Positions 46,211 to 59,315 of a stretch of DNA of 64,000 nt are shown in pieces. The translations under genes and the position numbers were made by a program. The stretch is taken from contig JALMGJ010000011.1 in assembly GCA_023362775.1 (NCBI GenBank), positions 21,130,001 to 21,194,000 on the forward strand, written 5' to 3'. Within the stretch, counting starts at the first letter, position 1. Each line of letters begins with the position of its first letter. The stretch is from Charina bottae. Taxonomy: Eukaryota > Chordata > Lepidosauria > Squamata > Charinaidae. The notes below the pieces were generated by a model. It saw nothing but the letters and a program-made list of their open reading frames with translations, was not told the DNA's origin and did not search any database.

Positions 46211-46916
46211 ACAGTGTCTGGCAGCAAGGAGAATCAGGGCAGCAGTGGTCCAAAAGGAAGGGAGAAGGAAGTGGAAAGAGAAGAAAGGGTCACACTTCTC
46301 TCTCTTCTGCTTTTATTCGTTCCTTTCTTCTGTGTCTCTCCTCTGCCTGCAATCCCAGACTCATTCATTCTTTCTCTCTCTGCATTCTTGCTCTCTAGCC
46401 ATCTCAGTTACCTCGTTTCCTGCCTAAGTTCATGCTCTGTGCTGCCACGCAATCGTTCTTCTCCCCTCTCCATCCTGAGCCCATTGCACACAACAGCCAC
46501 GTGACAATTTGTCGTATGCAGAGCTTGGGATGGTTCACAAACGCTTCACAATCCAAGGCCCGAGGATGCTTAGTGCTATTAAAAGTGCTATTAAAAGTGG
46601 TGGCGGTTGGAGTTGCAAGTGTCGGTCGAGGGGAGAAAGCAGAGAGGGGGCGCGCACTATCCTTGATGGGGAGAATGCCGTGGTGTTCATTTGTCACACT
46701 CCAGGATATTCCCACGAGAGTCCACTTCCTGACATTTTCCTTAAGTTGCTTAGCTTACAGACAACATTTTTCATTCTCTGCCTTTGCCACCATGGCTATA
46801 CTTTATCCAGACTACTAACTTCTTGCATTTCTGGTGGGTAGAATATGAAGCGTTCATTCAGAGGTGTGTGCCAACAACCACCATCAATCACCCATTTTCT
46901 CAGAGGAGAGAGTGCA
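46211..46916 (+). other. MYADM 3' UTR and flank
   Basis: Follows the TAG at 46208-46210. A candidate ATTAAA occurs near 46577 but no strong polyadenylation signal was seen. No other gene recognised. Confidence 0.45.
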
Positions 46917-46922
46917 GCATAT

Positions 46923-46957
<35 letters not shown>

Positions 46958-47184
46958 TTTCCTGCCTTTATTATTTTTATAAATAACTCAAGGCGGCGAA
47001 CATACCTAATACTCCTTCCTCCTCCTATTTTCCCCACAACAACAACCCTGTGAGGTGAGTTGGGCTGAGAAAGAGAGACTGGCCCCAGGTCACCCAGCCG
47101 GCTTTCATGCCTAAGGTGGGACTAGAACTCACAGTCTCCTGGTTTCTAGCCCAGCACCTTAACCACTAGATCAAACTGGCTCAA
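46917..47184 (-). mobile_element. tRNA-derived SINE, single module
   Basis: Reverse-oriented full SINE. The tail starts at an ATTT repeat (46920-46960), the body has the module seen in tandem at 27441, and the tRNA-like head (complement of GAGCCAGTTTGATCTAGTGG) is at 47155-47180. Confidence 0.87.
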
Positions 47185-47402
47185 ATACAGGAACTTTGGT
47201 AGCAGAAAAGAATTCAGAGCAATCTCCTTGATGTACATATTTTATGTGGCATTTAAAAAATTATTCCTCTATTTAGTGCCTTAAAGGTTTTGGGTTCCTT
47301 TTTTTGTCATCTTGAAAAAGAACTCCTTTGCCCTTACCAAATGTACTTGCTGTTTTCCATTATGAATATGTGTTTTTGGAAAGGTAGATGTTTACAGTAG
47401 AG

Positions 47403-47605
47403 CAGAGCTTTCCAAACTGTGTGTCTGGACACGTTAGTGTGTCGGCTGCAGTGTCTGGGTGTGTTGTGGCTGCTGCTGCCTCCGAGCCCTGCCAGGATTC
47501 TGCGCAGGTCCTAGTGCCTGCCTTGTGCCCTGCTGTAAGAGTGTGTCGCGAAATGATGCATGTCTAAAAAGTGTGTCACCAACATGAAAAGTTTGGAAAG
47601 CTCTG
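47403..47605. mobile_element. Non-autonomous hAT element, 203 bp, with 8-bp target duplication
   Basis: Ends CAGAGCTTTCCAAAC and GTTTGGAAAGCTCTG are inverted. Perfect CAGTAGAG duplications are at 47395-47402 and 47606-47613. The interior has repeated GTGTGTCG motifs and matches the complement of 62612-62843. Confidence 0.92.
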
Positions 47606-47731
47606 CAGTAGAGCCTTTGGCTGCCTGCTTTTTCCATTGGACTGAATGGGGACTGCACAGGAGCAGTGCTAGATGGGTAGCTTGCTTTGCCCCTCTATAG
47701 AGGGTTTATTCTCCAGGGTTGCCTGGGGAGA

Positions 47732-47935
47732 AATTAACCAAGCAGCAAACAACAGCCCAACCAAAGAACGACCAAGGAGAGTACAAGACCCCCACCAACA
47801 CAGGCAGGACAAGCCGTGGTGTATAAACAGAGAGCAAGTCCCGCTCCCTTCTCGCACTGAAGATGTTGCCTAGCCTGGCAATGAAACGTCTGCAAGAAAA
47901 CAACAAGGCTCGGAGAGCACCAAGGACTCCACAGT
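47732..47935 (+). mobile_element. Penelope-like element 3' fragment
   Basis: Matches the end of the element at 23490-24125, including ACTGAAGATGTTGCCTAG and GAAACGTCTGCAAGAAAAC, to the same terminal CCAAGGACTCCAC. Confidence 0.75.
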
Positions 47936-48174
47936 TCAACCCTGAGCTACAGATATCCTCTCTGATTGAGGAATTAACGGTCATGTGTTCACGACTGCCT
48001 TCTGCAACAGAACGCCGTGCAGGTCCTGCAGAATGATTTATGCGGCAGTTGCTGAGGCTTGCAGTGACTTAAATCTAAAAAGGGCAGTTCCCTTTTTTGC
48101 TTTCAGAATTCAGCAAAATAAATTCTATTTTGGGGAGGTTACATTTCTTGATTTGGGGACATGAAAGCCAATTA
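47936..48174. other. Short unannotated spacer
   Basis: No feature recognised. Confidence 0.35.
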
Positions 48175-49310
48175 TCTTTTTTTTAATAAGAACTTTATTA
48201 AATTTCAAACAAAGGTAAAAGCTACAGAAAAACAAAAAACTACAAAGACAAAAACTAAAAAGGTGTAGAAATGCAAGAGAAATTAAAAAAAAAGTTACAG
48301 AAAAAGGTGACTTCCAACTTTTAACAACAAGGATATACAACAACTTTCCATAATCAATCCCTTACTCTATATTAAACCAAAATCACATTATTTCTATAAA
48401 TTATTCCATTGGCACATTATAAAAAACACTAAATACAGTTGCTCCCTCCCCTTAAATTAAAAGAGAAAAGAATATATATATACCTCCTAATCAACTTCCC
48501 CTTCAAAGATAACATTTATTTAATTATTTCCTTCCTACTACTATTCTGTATATTCCTGTCTACTATAATAAAGATCAAACTAAAAAACATATAAACTGTC
48601 TACCATTATATTTGGTAGTACAGCAATTTTAATCATCTTAAGCATGTCAAACTCAAAACCAGACATTATTTTTTTATTATACCTTAATAATCTTAATCCT
48701 AATAATTAAAGATAAATGAAATCAGCCAAACCCTTAAAGCAATCCAGACAGATATTCTTAAACCCTTATCCCACTTCAAAATAAACCAAAGCATTTACAT
48801 ATCTCCACAATACGCACAGAGTTTTTTTCTTAAAGAAATCAAACAGCCCAACTGCCCCCCCCCCCAAAATTCCGAGATCTCTTCAGGAAACCTCCCAAAC
48901 ACAACAACCCCTTCTTTTCCAAGGGATCAGAAGAAGATCCATTTCACTTATGACTTGCAACTTGATCTCTTAATATTTAATTTAATTTAATTTAATTTAA
49001 TTTAATTTAATTTAATTTAATTTAATTTAATTTAATTTAATTTAATTTAATTTCTTCAACTCGACTGTCCAATCTTCCTCCAACATCTCAGCAGAAGTCT
49101 AAGAGACATTCCTGTCGCTGTTAAATTCCTCAATTTCATCCACGACATCCCCAACCAGATATGACATTTTATAGGTCATATTTTCCACAATGTCCTGAAT
49201 GCCTTGCATAAAAACTTGGCAAGAATCAGAAAGAATCTGCTTAATGTCTGGATGGAAGTCAGAAAAAGTCTGCCTAAGATCCTTCATTCTCAAGCAGTAG
49301 ATTATGGCGC
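48175..49310 (-). mobile_element. L1-like non-autonomous element or L1 fragment
   Basis: The minus strand ends in a T-rich/AATAAAG tail (48180-48215 in complement) like the insertion at 35714-37809. It has an AT-rich body and a short ORF at 49293-49099. Ends were not defined by a target duplication. Confidence 0.55.
48975..49052 (+). repeat. (TTTAA)n pentanucleotide microsatellite
   Basis: About 15 perfect units of TTTAA / AATTT inside the L1-like element. Confidence 0.95.
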
Positions 49311-50044
49311 CCCCTAGAGAGCAAGGTACTTTTATTGTTTTTTGTGTGGGAGGGAGTGCTGATTTAATTCAGGTTTCAGATGCTAGGAAATTATTAGGTT
49401 AAGGAGAAAAGTTTGGGAGACAGTGATGAATGTGCAGATAAAATTGAAGGAGGTTCTGTGGTTTTGAAGTGAGTCAGATTCAGGCAAGGATATTGAAATG
49501 GAACTCATTCTAACAAACTCTTGAATGTTCTTGGGCAAATAATTGCATTTCAGCTGAAGTTTCCTCCTCAAGTTGCTTTAAGCAAAAACAATCCTAGTGG
49601 GAGGATGGAATGCATTTTCTGTTTCATTCAAAAAGGGTATTTGTATTATATGGAATATTTTTTTTGGGGGGGGAAGTTGATAAGACTAAGGAGCTAGAGA
49701 GATAATTTTTAAACAGTCTTGGGACCACTGATGAATTCAGGTGGTCTTTCAAGTGGTCCTTTAGGTAATTTGTGAGATAGCAATGGAGATAATGAAAAAA
49801 AAAACTGATGAAAAGTTATGCAGACCATTTTTAACTTTATGAAAAGCGGTTTGTCTCTTCAACCATGCAGACATTTACAATAAAATTGCTAAAGTAACTA
49901 TAAGCTCTACCTGTTCTTCAGCCAGTTCAGTGACCCTGGAAGGCAGGCATTCTGTAATCTGATGCCCTCCAGATGTGCTGGGATCACAACTCTCAGAATA
50001 GTAAACTACATAGTTTGGGGCCGTATTAGTTGCGGATTCTGGGA
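49311..50044. other. Unannotated intergenic stretch
   Basis: No gene or clear repeat recognised. Confidence 0.4.
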
Positions 50045-51060
50045 ACTTTATTTTTTTATTTTCAAGATATCATTAAGATACAAAAAAGAGTATAGAGTAG
50101 ACAGAAAACACAACTAAAGAAAAAAGAACAAACTATAAAAAGTGTCAATAGAAAGAAAAGAAATGGAAAGCGACTTCCGACTTTTTCCGATACAGATAAA
50201 ACTAAATTTACAAATCTAATCTCTTGCAATTAATTAATCCATCATAACATTATTTCTATTACAACAAACCATTTAATCTCTAAAACCCAAAATCAAAACC
50301 TCATTTTTTTCTATTATAAGCAAGTACTCTAAAAGTGGTTGCCAAGTTAATATAAATGCAGAAATAGAATGCTCTCTTATTAAAGCTGTTAATTTAGCCA
50401 CCTGAGCCAAGTCCATTCATTTAACAATCCAATCTTCAACCGTAGGTATTTGTGGATCTTTCCATCGTTGTGCATATAACAATCTTGCAGCCGTAATCAT
50501 ATATAACAGCAAAACTCCATATTGTTTCTCTTAATTCCTTTTCCATCAATCCCAAAAGAGAAAGTTCTGGTTTTCTTTGTATAGTTACTTTAAGAATCTT
50601 TTGGGTACTAATACATATTTGATCTCAGAACTTTTTAGCCTTCTCACAAGTCCACCAAAGGTGGTAAAAGGTTCCTTCACCCTGTAAACATTTCCAACAG
50701 ACATTAGTTACACCATTATACATTTTGGACAACTTATAAGGAGTTAGATACCAGTGATACATCATCTTATAAAAATTTTCTTTCAAGTTATAATTCAGCA
50801 TAAATTTCAAACCTTTCGTCCACTTATTCTCCCATTGGTCCAACATGATATTATATCCAAAATTCTTAGCCCATTTAATCATGCAGTCCTTAACATGTTC
50901 ATCTTCTATATTCATCTGTAATAAAATCTTATACATCTTAGTAATAACATGATCACCATTTATGCAAAGATCCGTTTCAAACTGAGTTGTTTCATTAACA
51001 AATTTATAATTCTTTTTGTCTAATTTAAAACATTCCACTAACTGTATATAGGCGAACCAG
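50045..51060 (-). mobile_element. L1 LINE 3' end with ORF2 C-terminus
   Basis: The minus-strand frame 51038-50625 holds the squamate L1 ORF2 C-terminal region with NFYKMMYHWYLTPYKLSKMY and the cysteine/histidine block CWKCLQGEGTFYHLWWTCEK. An AT-rich 3' UTR ends at an A-run near 50045. It is 5'-truncated. The 3' UTR matches the nested copy at 10657-11017. Confidence 0.88.
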
Positions 51061-51129
51061 TGACATGTAAATCCATTGGCGTGACTAGATTTTTCTGTGC
51101 TCTCATTTGCTAAGACTTCGTCAGAGCCA

Positions 51130-51720
51130 GATTTTAAATGTGGCAGTAACAGACAGTGTTACATCACACTCTCCCATGCTCAGGCTTACTCAGATCACAT
51201 AGGAAGTCTTGTTTCATCCTTCGACTGAGAACCCCAGATTATGAACCTGCCACTCTACCTTGCTAAGGTCCAGCCTGTTCCTCCCCATCCAGACTCTTCC
51301 AAATAACCCAGCCACGCTCTTTGTTGTATCGTCCCTCTAGCCCAGTGCAGAAATGTAAAGACGAGTATCATCAGTGTATTGATGATACCTCATCCCTGCT
51401 GTTGAATGGTCTCACCCAGTGGCTTCCTGTAGGTATTGAATAATAAGAGAGAAAAGGCCCTGTGGCACTCCATAATGGAGCAGCCGGGGCTCAGACTCTC
51501 CACCCCCCAAGTTTGAAACTGGCTGTTCAGGAAGAAGAAGAGCCGCTAGAAAATGGTGGCCCCCACTCTTGCAACTGGTCCATAGTGGATGGTATGAAAG
51601 CCATGGGCAAGATTTGGATGGCCAAGATTTGGTCACACTCCCTTCTCCCAGCCTCACCAAAGGTTACCAGGCAGTTTTGGTCCTATACCCAGGTTTGAAT
51701 CCTTAGAGATCTGGTATAAT
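51130..51720 (-). mobile_element. L2-like LINE reverse transcriptase relic
   Basis: Minus-strand pieces read LLHYGVPQGLFS, then DDTRLYISALG in a nearby frame. These correspond to the GVPQGS and YADDTQLY boxes of L2-type RT. Several frame shifts. Confidence 0.6.
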
Positions 51721-54477
51721 CTGATATATAATCTGGTATAAACTGATAGAGATCTGGATAATCCTTTTTAATATTTCCTCAAATAGAATTACAAATAATT
51801 CTGCAGAAGATTCTTCTAGTTCACAGTGTTTATACCCTGTCCTCTGCATGTTTACCTTTATTTGTCATTTGATGCCAACATGGAAAAAAAGGGTGCTTAT
51901 GTCGCTACTTTTGGTAAGCCTTTCCATTACATACAATTCTTAGCTGGCACAAAACATCCAGGAAATGACTATATTTACAAGTTGTGCATTTCAAAATTAT
52001 AGCTCTAATTTGGGAGATGGTCATGGAAGAAAAAAATCATGTTGAATTGAGAAGATGAAAGGAAGATGATATACAGTAGAGTGTACAGGTTAAGTCATAC
52101 TAGGTATTAGTATGGAATAAATCTGAAAAAAATAAAATAAAATAATACTAGGTATTAGAAGTGAGCATTTGGTGAGGATTTTTTTTTTGTAGGAATATCT
52201 GTAATATCCACTTTTATGGAGCATCACGTTAAAGGGAAAGTTGTTTAGTTTGTTGTTTCATCATTGCCATTTAAACATTAGTCATTTGTATTTTAATTTG
52301 CTCTTCCTTCAGAGGTCTTAGGGCAGTGTATATAGGCATCTTCCATCCTTTGGTGGAATAAATGGTTATTTACGTTAAAACATGACCTTCAGACACTGCA
52401 GACCAACAACTTTTAACAGCTGGGAATGTCTTAGGTAATAATGAGACATGAGAGGGGTTGTAGCCCAACAACAGTTTGTAAGACTACACTTTGTGCACCC
52501 ATAAACCAAAAGAACAAAACAGGTCTGAAGTTAATGCACATTCTGCAGTTTCATGGTTTGCATAAACTGGTTTGTTGGATAAAACAAACTGGTTGGATTT
52601 GTACCACATGCCAAGTCATAAATCAGTGTTACAACAACAATATGTAGATTGATTCAACATGCTAAGCCATATGCATAATACATGATGGCTCAGCATGATG
52701 TGCGAAACCAGTCACTGGGAAATGTTATCACTGAGCAGATTTGAATTTGGGTCTCCTTAATTGCAGTTTGAGGCATTTAACCATTTTTCATACACTAGCT
52801 TCATGAAGCAGTTATTCTCAGAAAGTGACATAATGTTTCTGAATTCTCTCTCTCTTACACACGCTCCCATCTCTTCCTCTCTCTCTTCTTTCTATCAGCA
52901 GGTAGAAATTGAAGATGCCATTCTTCAAAACTACTTCAAGCCTTTGTTCAGAGAGTAGTGATGGGGACCTAGAAGGCCTAGGTAATTTCCAAGAGAGGGA
53001 AGAGGATATTGTGGTGGTGGTGGTGATGGGGACCTAGAATATATGGGTAACTTTTAAGGGAGAAGAGGAAGTTATTGCAGTAGGAACCACCTGTACTGCC
53101 AGATTCCGCATTGGGGTTAATGATGCTGGAGCCTCTGGAATGAGCTTGTAATGTGATTTAAGTGTTGAAATAGGAAAGCAACCATATCCTATGGTTCATG
53201 TTCTGTGTACCCGTTCATTTATACTGAGAACTTAAAGATTAGGTCTTAAGTATTTAAGACTTGCTGGATTAGGTCAAATGTATTTAATCCAGTATTTGGT
53301 TTCTATGATGATGATGGCCTATACTTGGTCTCCAATTACTGACATTAATATATTTGAGCTGATTCTGAAAAGAAGCTATCATATTTAGTTATATTCTGTT
53401 AGCTAATATCTGGATCTGGTGAAGGCATGATCCAATTTTGCCTAGCTCACTGGGACAGTGGTTCTTCCAAAGTGATTGTGTCAGGCTGCAATCCAAAGGA
53501 TGTGTTTGTCCTTCTTGTAAGCCATATCCCTAGCAGTGACTTGGAGTAACTTCCATTGGCATCCTGCTGTCATTGAGTTGATATAGTCTGTCCTCATTAC
53601 TGTTATTTTGGCATGATAGTTGGATGACTCTCAGTATAAGTCACTAATGGGGGATCTGCCATAATAATTCTAGTTTCTCCTGCTTTTCTATCCTGTTGGA
53701 AAGCCCTTTATCCCCATATATCAAAAGATTTGGCAGGTAGTAGCTGAGGTGTATTTTTGACATTTAGATTTAGTGACGATTCCCCAGAATTCCAACATAT
53801 ATTTATATGCTGCAGTTTTTCTCAGTTTTTCTCAGCCTAAACCTGTTATAAAATATCTATATCATCCTCAGCTCAAATATAGCTTGACAGTTTCATAAAG
53901 GGTATTTGACAGGAGGTGTTGCTGTGGTTTTGTTTCAGAAGTGTTGATATACTACCATGGAAAGCTGTGAAACCTTTAGAGAAAAAAAGTTGAGAAAATG
54001 TAGGCTGTCTAGTAAAGTGTGCAGATGTGCCCAGCTAAATGAGCCTCTCGCTGAGCTGAGGCCCCCAGAATGCAATGTGAAAGTAGCAAACAATACTGCA
54101 AAATTGGGTGGGGAACAAAAATAGAGGTGGTAGGATCTGTGCATCTCTCCCAATCAAGCCAAAAGACAGTATTCCCTTAATGTTTGACTGGAAGAGATTG
54201 GGAGCTCATTCTCAAGCCAAATGAAAATGCTGCCAAGGAAGCCAGCTTTTGAAAACGAATAGAAAGAAATAAGTTCTTTGTGTCCAAAGAAAGGGGCCAA
54301 AGAAACAGAACCAGGGCACCAGGGCTGTTTTCCACATGCCTTGGTAAGTTTTATGAGTTAGTCTTTAAGCCAGAGCTCCTCGCTGTGTTTTGGTTTTGAA
54401 ATTGGAACTAAATTAAAGCAGCTGAAGCACAAAACGTCCTTGCTAGCATATGGGGATAGATTAAACGTTTAATCTAT
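51721..54477. other. Intergenic region before the second ODAD1 copy
   Basis: No exon of ODAD1 or any other gene was recognised, and the sequence does not match 1-1947. A dispersed repeat lies at about 52555-52710 (see separate entry). Confidence 0.45.
52555..52710. repeat. Dispersed repeat, CATGGTTTA/ACCACATGCCAAG family
   Basis: Shares the motif TTTGTACCACATGCCAAG and inverted CATGG/TAAGCC motifs with 63350-63490. Probably a MITE, but ends are undefined. Confidence 0.4.
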
Positions 54478-57400
54478 TTTAAACATTTTGGATTAGCTGA
54501 GTTCTTACCTTCTTATTTTTCAGTCCTGCATAAGTTCATACTTTTCTTTTTCTTAGCCTCATCTTTTTTTGGTTAGCGATGACACCCCACATGCATTCTT
54601 TGACTTCCATCTTTTGATCTCTCATTTCCAATTTTGGTTTTCGAAAGAGTCTGGTTATTAGACGCCTTACTGCAAGGAGAAGACTAAAAATTGAAACATT
54701 AAAAAAAATAGTGTCTTTTCCCTTTCCCTCTTCATATGCTGACCCAGATGTTGACATAATACTGATGCACATGGCAACCGTTATGCTCCTAGCAACATAA
54801 AATTGACAATTGTGAATGCATATGAGTTGCTTTTATTTAATATATGTGGCCATGTGGCTCACCCCACACTCTGCTATATAAATGTACATCCATTTTGTAG
54901 GGATAATTGGTGTCTACAATTATGTATGCTTGCTGAATTGTGCAGTTTTGATCAAGGATTTTACCCAGCTTCATCCTATCCCTTTAATCCAGTGCATTCC
55001 CACAGAATCCAGAATTCCTAGTTCCTTTCCTCTGCTGATCTAAACTACTTATTTTGCCTGCTATCAGGAGATCTTCAATTCCTGGCTTTCTATCCAGGCA
55101 TACAAAAATTATACACCCTTTAAGGGAATCATGTATTCTTCATTTCCCCTGCTTATTTTACAGTGACAAATTCTGTATCAGTTTGTGAAATACATGTTCA
55201 GCTGCAAATTCCTAGCCCTCTGATCTTTCCTTGCCCTGTGCCACAAACTCTCCTAAACTGGCGCTGCCACCAATCCCAACCAGAACTCACCATCGTCACG
55301 GCCATGAAGCTCCCAGACACGCCCACCTGGCTGCATCTCGCCGTGTTATCTTACCACCTCTGAAAACCTCCACCCCATTTTTCTTGGACAGGGTTGAGGT
55401 CAAGCGCCTAGAGAAAGAGAACGAAGACCTGCGATACAAGCAGGCTGTGGTTCAGGGCCAGGCCAACCAGAAGAAAGAAAAAGTCAAAAGCGACACTCTC
55501 CGGTCCTTGCTGACTCAACGGGATGAAGTGAAGGAACAAATAATTAAAGAAAAAAAGCAGATGGCTCGGCTTGATCAGGAGGTATAGAGAGACAGGAGAA
55601 GAACCAAAACTTACTTTTCTAAAAGGGAAGTAGTGTCTAATGGGATGAAGCCGCAGGTTGGAGAGCTAGGATTCTGGGGCCTTAGGAAGGTGATGTGGTT
55701 GTAATATGAAAGAACAAGAGATACTGACGGGCATGTACTGATACAAGGTCTTAGAGGCAGTATGGAAACATCTAAGGCAGCCATCCCCCACTTAGCATCC
55801 ACTAGATGTATTGGGATTTCAATTCTTAAAATACCCAGCCCTTTGGTCACATTGCTGAGAATTCTAGCAGTTACAGTTCTCATACATAGGGCAAAAGCTG
55901 ACCTAAGAGAATACTGTCTTTTTTCTTCCAGTTGTCTCTTTCACATCCAGGCAAAGAGAACTTGGAAATTGGTGCAAGAGAAACTGAAAGAAGATTTAGA
56001 CTTTCTGGGTTAAATATAGGGATGAAGAATGCGTCAAGAGTTGGCATTTAGAGCCCCAGAGTCAAATGTTAGAGCAAAGGAGCTGAGAGAACATGGATTT
56101 CTCAGAATATTAAATTTCTTCGGTCTGAAACTAACCTGCATTTCACCTCCATTAGCTAATTTCCTTTCCTGTTGTTAATAGATCCAAACCTGGGAGAACC
56201 GTTTGGCTGACCGCAAGCGGGCGGTGGGCAGTGACGCCCTGATCCAGGAACAGAGAGCCCATTTGCAAAGAAGGATACAGACAGTAGAAAACCAACTAGA
56301 TAAGGTAAAAATGGTCAGGAATACCCAGAGTTGATGCCAGAACTTGTGGGTGGTCTACACTCTCTTCCCTCTGCTCTCTGTTTCCAGATCTCCACCGAAT
56401 TCAGTTCTCAACTCGTCTTGAATTCACAACTACGTGAGGATCTAGAAATTCTCCGATCTGGACATGATCGCTTTGAACAGCAGTATAAAGATTTAGAGAA
56501 GGTAGAGTCAATTTAGGAGAAAACTGGGAAGAATTGTTGGGATTCTTGGCTAACAGAGTTTCAGAGGAAGACTGGAGTCATGATATAAGATAATGAGGTT
56601 CTGTTACAGAATTCTGGGATTCGGTTGCCTAGCAAAAACTTTTGCCCAAAATGGAAAGGTGTGATTGGCTATTGGGTATTTTAAAACTGAGGTACCTTAT
56701 TGGCTAAGAAGAAATCATGGGCTTTAACAATGCATTTTGGAAAGTTATTTTTAGTTATAAAGCTGAGAACATAATTGGATGACAAGATTCTGACGCTTTA
56801 AGTTGTATTGGGTTCTGTAAACATTTGTTGTAAAAAGAATTATCCAGAAAATTCCAACCCTGTCAAAATCACAAGCTAACCATTGTTTGGTCACCCACTT
56901 TTTGTAGAGTTTCCAAAATGTGAGCTGTTGCATGTGTATGCAATTAGATGGTGAGGATTACCTTGTTTTATTTGTTAATAAAAAATTAACAAATTTCGGA
57001 TTACTTCATTGTTGACGATAACCTGATTTCCTGAATTGTTCCATGGAAGTAGAGCCTGCAGCTTTTGATGCCATTGCAGATTTCCCAAATACACGTATAG
57101 GATAATTTATGCTTGTGGAATTACACCCTAAAGGATAATAATCAAGCCCAATTTCATTCTTGAGGTTTATCAGGGTTTAGGGAGAAGAGAATTAGGAAGA
57201 AAAATGTGTAAATAGACTTGCTGCTAAGTTGTAGGTGAGGATGGTTTGGAGAGAAGGAAAGTACAGTCGGCTGGGCTTCAAAACGGGCATGGGACTTTTA
57301 TAAAGAATGGTGAGGTTGTGTTGCAACAAAGAGGATTTCTTTCTCTGTGTGTCTCTCTCAGGAGCTGCTGGATACTCGTAACACCATAGTCACTGTCATC

Positions 57401-57564
57401 AGCACATCCTCTGCAGCTTATGATGCAAGGTTAGAGGAAAGTGATGCTCATGCATTGTGGGGAACGTGTCCCTGGATCCAGATGTTGTCCTATATTGCAA
57501 AAATCTTTTACTTCCCACTAGTTGATGACTGCTGCTTCAATGTCATGCTGCCTCCCCTATTATT

Positions 57565-58100
57565 TATTTATTTATTTATTTAATTTTTCAAATTTATATG
57601 GCTGCCCATCTCACATGAAGTGACTCTGGGCGGCGTACAATAAAACCAGGAATTAAAACATTTTACAAACCCATTAAAACAATAAGAATAGATAAAATGA
57701 GACCCACGAGAGGGAAGGTGTAACTTACAATACAACCAGCGTGCAGGCTCCCTATTATCAAGGGATCCCCAGGCTTGCTGTAAAAACCACATTTTGAGGG
57801 CTTTCCGGGAGGCTAACCTCACCTCAGGAGGGATGATGTTCCAGAGGGTGGGTGTCATGGCCGAAAATGCGCGCCTCCTAGGTCCGGTCGGATGAACTCT
57901 TCCGCGGACAGGACCCGCAGCATGCTTGTCCTGCCGGACCTGATGGGATGGGTAGATGTATGAGGGAAGAGGCGATCCCACAGATAACCCGGCCCCATGC
58001 CGTGTAGGGCTTTAAAGGTCAAAACCAGCACACTGAATTAGACCTGAAAGCAAACTGGCAGCCAAATTAGCTCACGGAGCAGAGGTGTAACGTGTATCCA
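57565..58100 (-). mobile_element. L2/CR1-clade LINE 3' fragment (copy B)
   Basis: Same insertion as 5165-5700, inherited through the duplication. Confidence 0.7.
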
Positions 58101-58153
58101 TCCAGGGCAGTGTTTCTCAACCTCAGGAAATTTAAGATGGGTGGACTTCAACT

Positions 58154-58367
58154 TAGAATCCAGCCAGTTGTGGCTTATTTGGTAAACTTGGTCAAGCAAA
58201 TCACGGCACCCAGTCTCAATTAATTGGATGTTGGGGGGGTATCATCTCACACTGAATGCTTTCTGCCATCCCTTTCCTAATCCATCCCAGAATACTTAGA
58301 AAGGTTAACAGTATAATATAGCAGGCAGAGGTAGGAATCTGGATTCCTGAGTTCTTAGAAGCTGCTT
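58154..58367. other. Copy-B-specific 214-bp segment replacing exons 6-8
   Basis: Occupies the position of 5754-7713 of copy A. It starts inside the MITE arm and ends at AGAAGGGCAG just past where the hexamer array would be. It does not match any other part of the window that I could see; it may be filler sequence or surviving ancestral intron. Confidence 0.7.
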
Positions 58368-58733
58368 AGAAGGGCAGTGTGGGGACTGCCTCTGTGGCTT
58401 TCCCAACCGCTGAACTGAAGTGCTATCCACCCATCCTTGAATTAGCAGAAAGCTATAGATGCCTATATGCATACGAACATACCATGCTATTCCCTGTCGG
58501 GGGATGCAGCATTATGTAACATGCAGGGAAGGAGTGAGAAGTAATGGGCAACAGAGGTTAAAGGTAGGAGACGAGGAAAAAAGGCAACACCAAGTACTGA
58601 GAATGGAAGTGGGAAGGGTATGCAGGATGTGGAGGCACCTGATAATGAAACTGCAAATATTTATTTCTTTATTTATGAGACTTTGTTCTACCTCCATCAT
58701 ACCCAATTCTAAGCAGTCAAAATACAGGAAGAA

Positions 58734-58956
58734 ATATGTCAAGTGACGTGACTCAACAATTCCGCTGTCTATACAAATGTACAGAGTTTGGGGAACAAAT
58801 AGAAAGAACTGGAAGTATTAATGCAAATAATTAGATAGAAGGGATTATTAAAACCTGGTAGGATGAAACTCATGAGGAGAATGCAATGTTTGAAGGATCC
58901 AACTTCCTCAAAAGAAATTGGCCCGAGGGGGAAGGGTAGCATTATACATGAAGGAA

Positions 58957-59012
<56 letters not shown>

Positions 59013-59315
59013 AGATGCAGGAATTTGAACATGGGGCGCAGTCGGGTATTTGTATAAGAATACAAGGCAGGGAAGAATTGTTCAGAATTGTTTCAGAAGT
59101 CCGGAAAGAAACAAGTTTAAATGATAAGGAGATTTCAGTTGGACATCAGAAAACACTTTCTGACAGTAAGAGTTGTTCAGCAGTGGAACAGACTGCCTTG
59201 GAGATGGTGTTGAAACAGAGGCTGCTGGCTGGCCATCTGTTGGGAATGCTATAGTAGTGGATTCCTGCACAAGGCAGGCGGGGGGCTGGCATAGATGATC
59301 TCTGATTGGTAAAAA
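58734..59315 (+). mobile_element. CR1 LINE with a large internal deletion (copy B)
   Basis: Endonuclease part joined to the 3' tail at the 5-bp microhomology GGCAG (59066-59070), equal to loss of 8384-11513 in copy A. Confidence 0.85.
58963..59010 (+). repeat. (AT)n microsatellite
   Basis: About 24 AT units. Copy A has only a short TATATATAG here (near 8315), so the array expanded after duplication. Confidence 0.95.
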
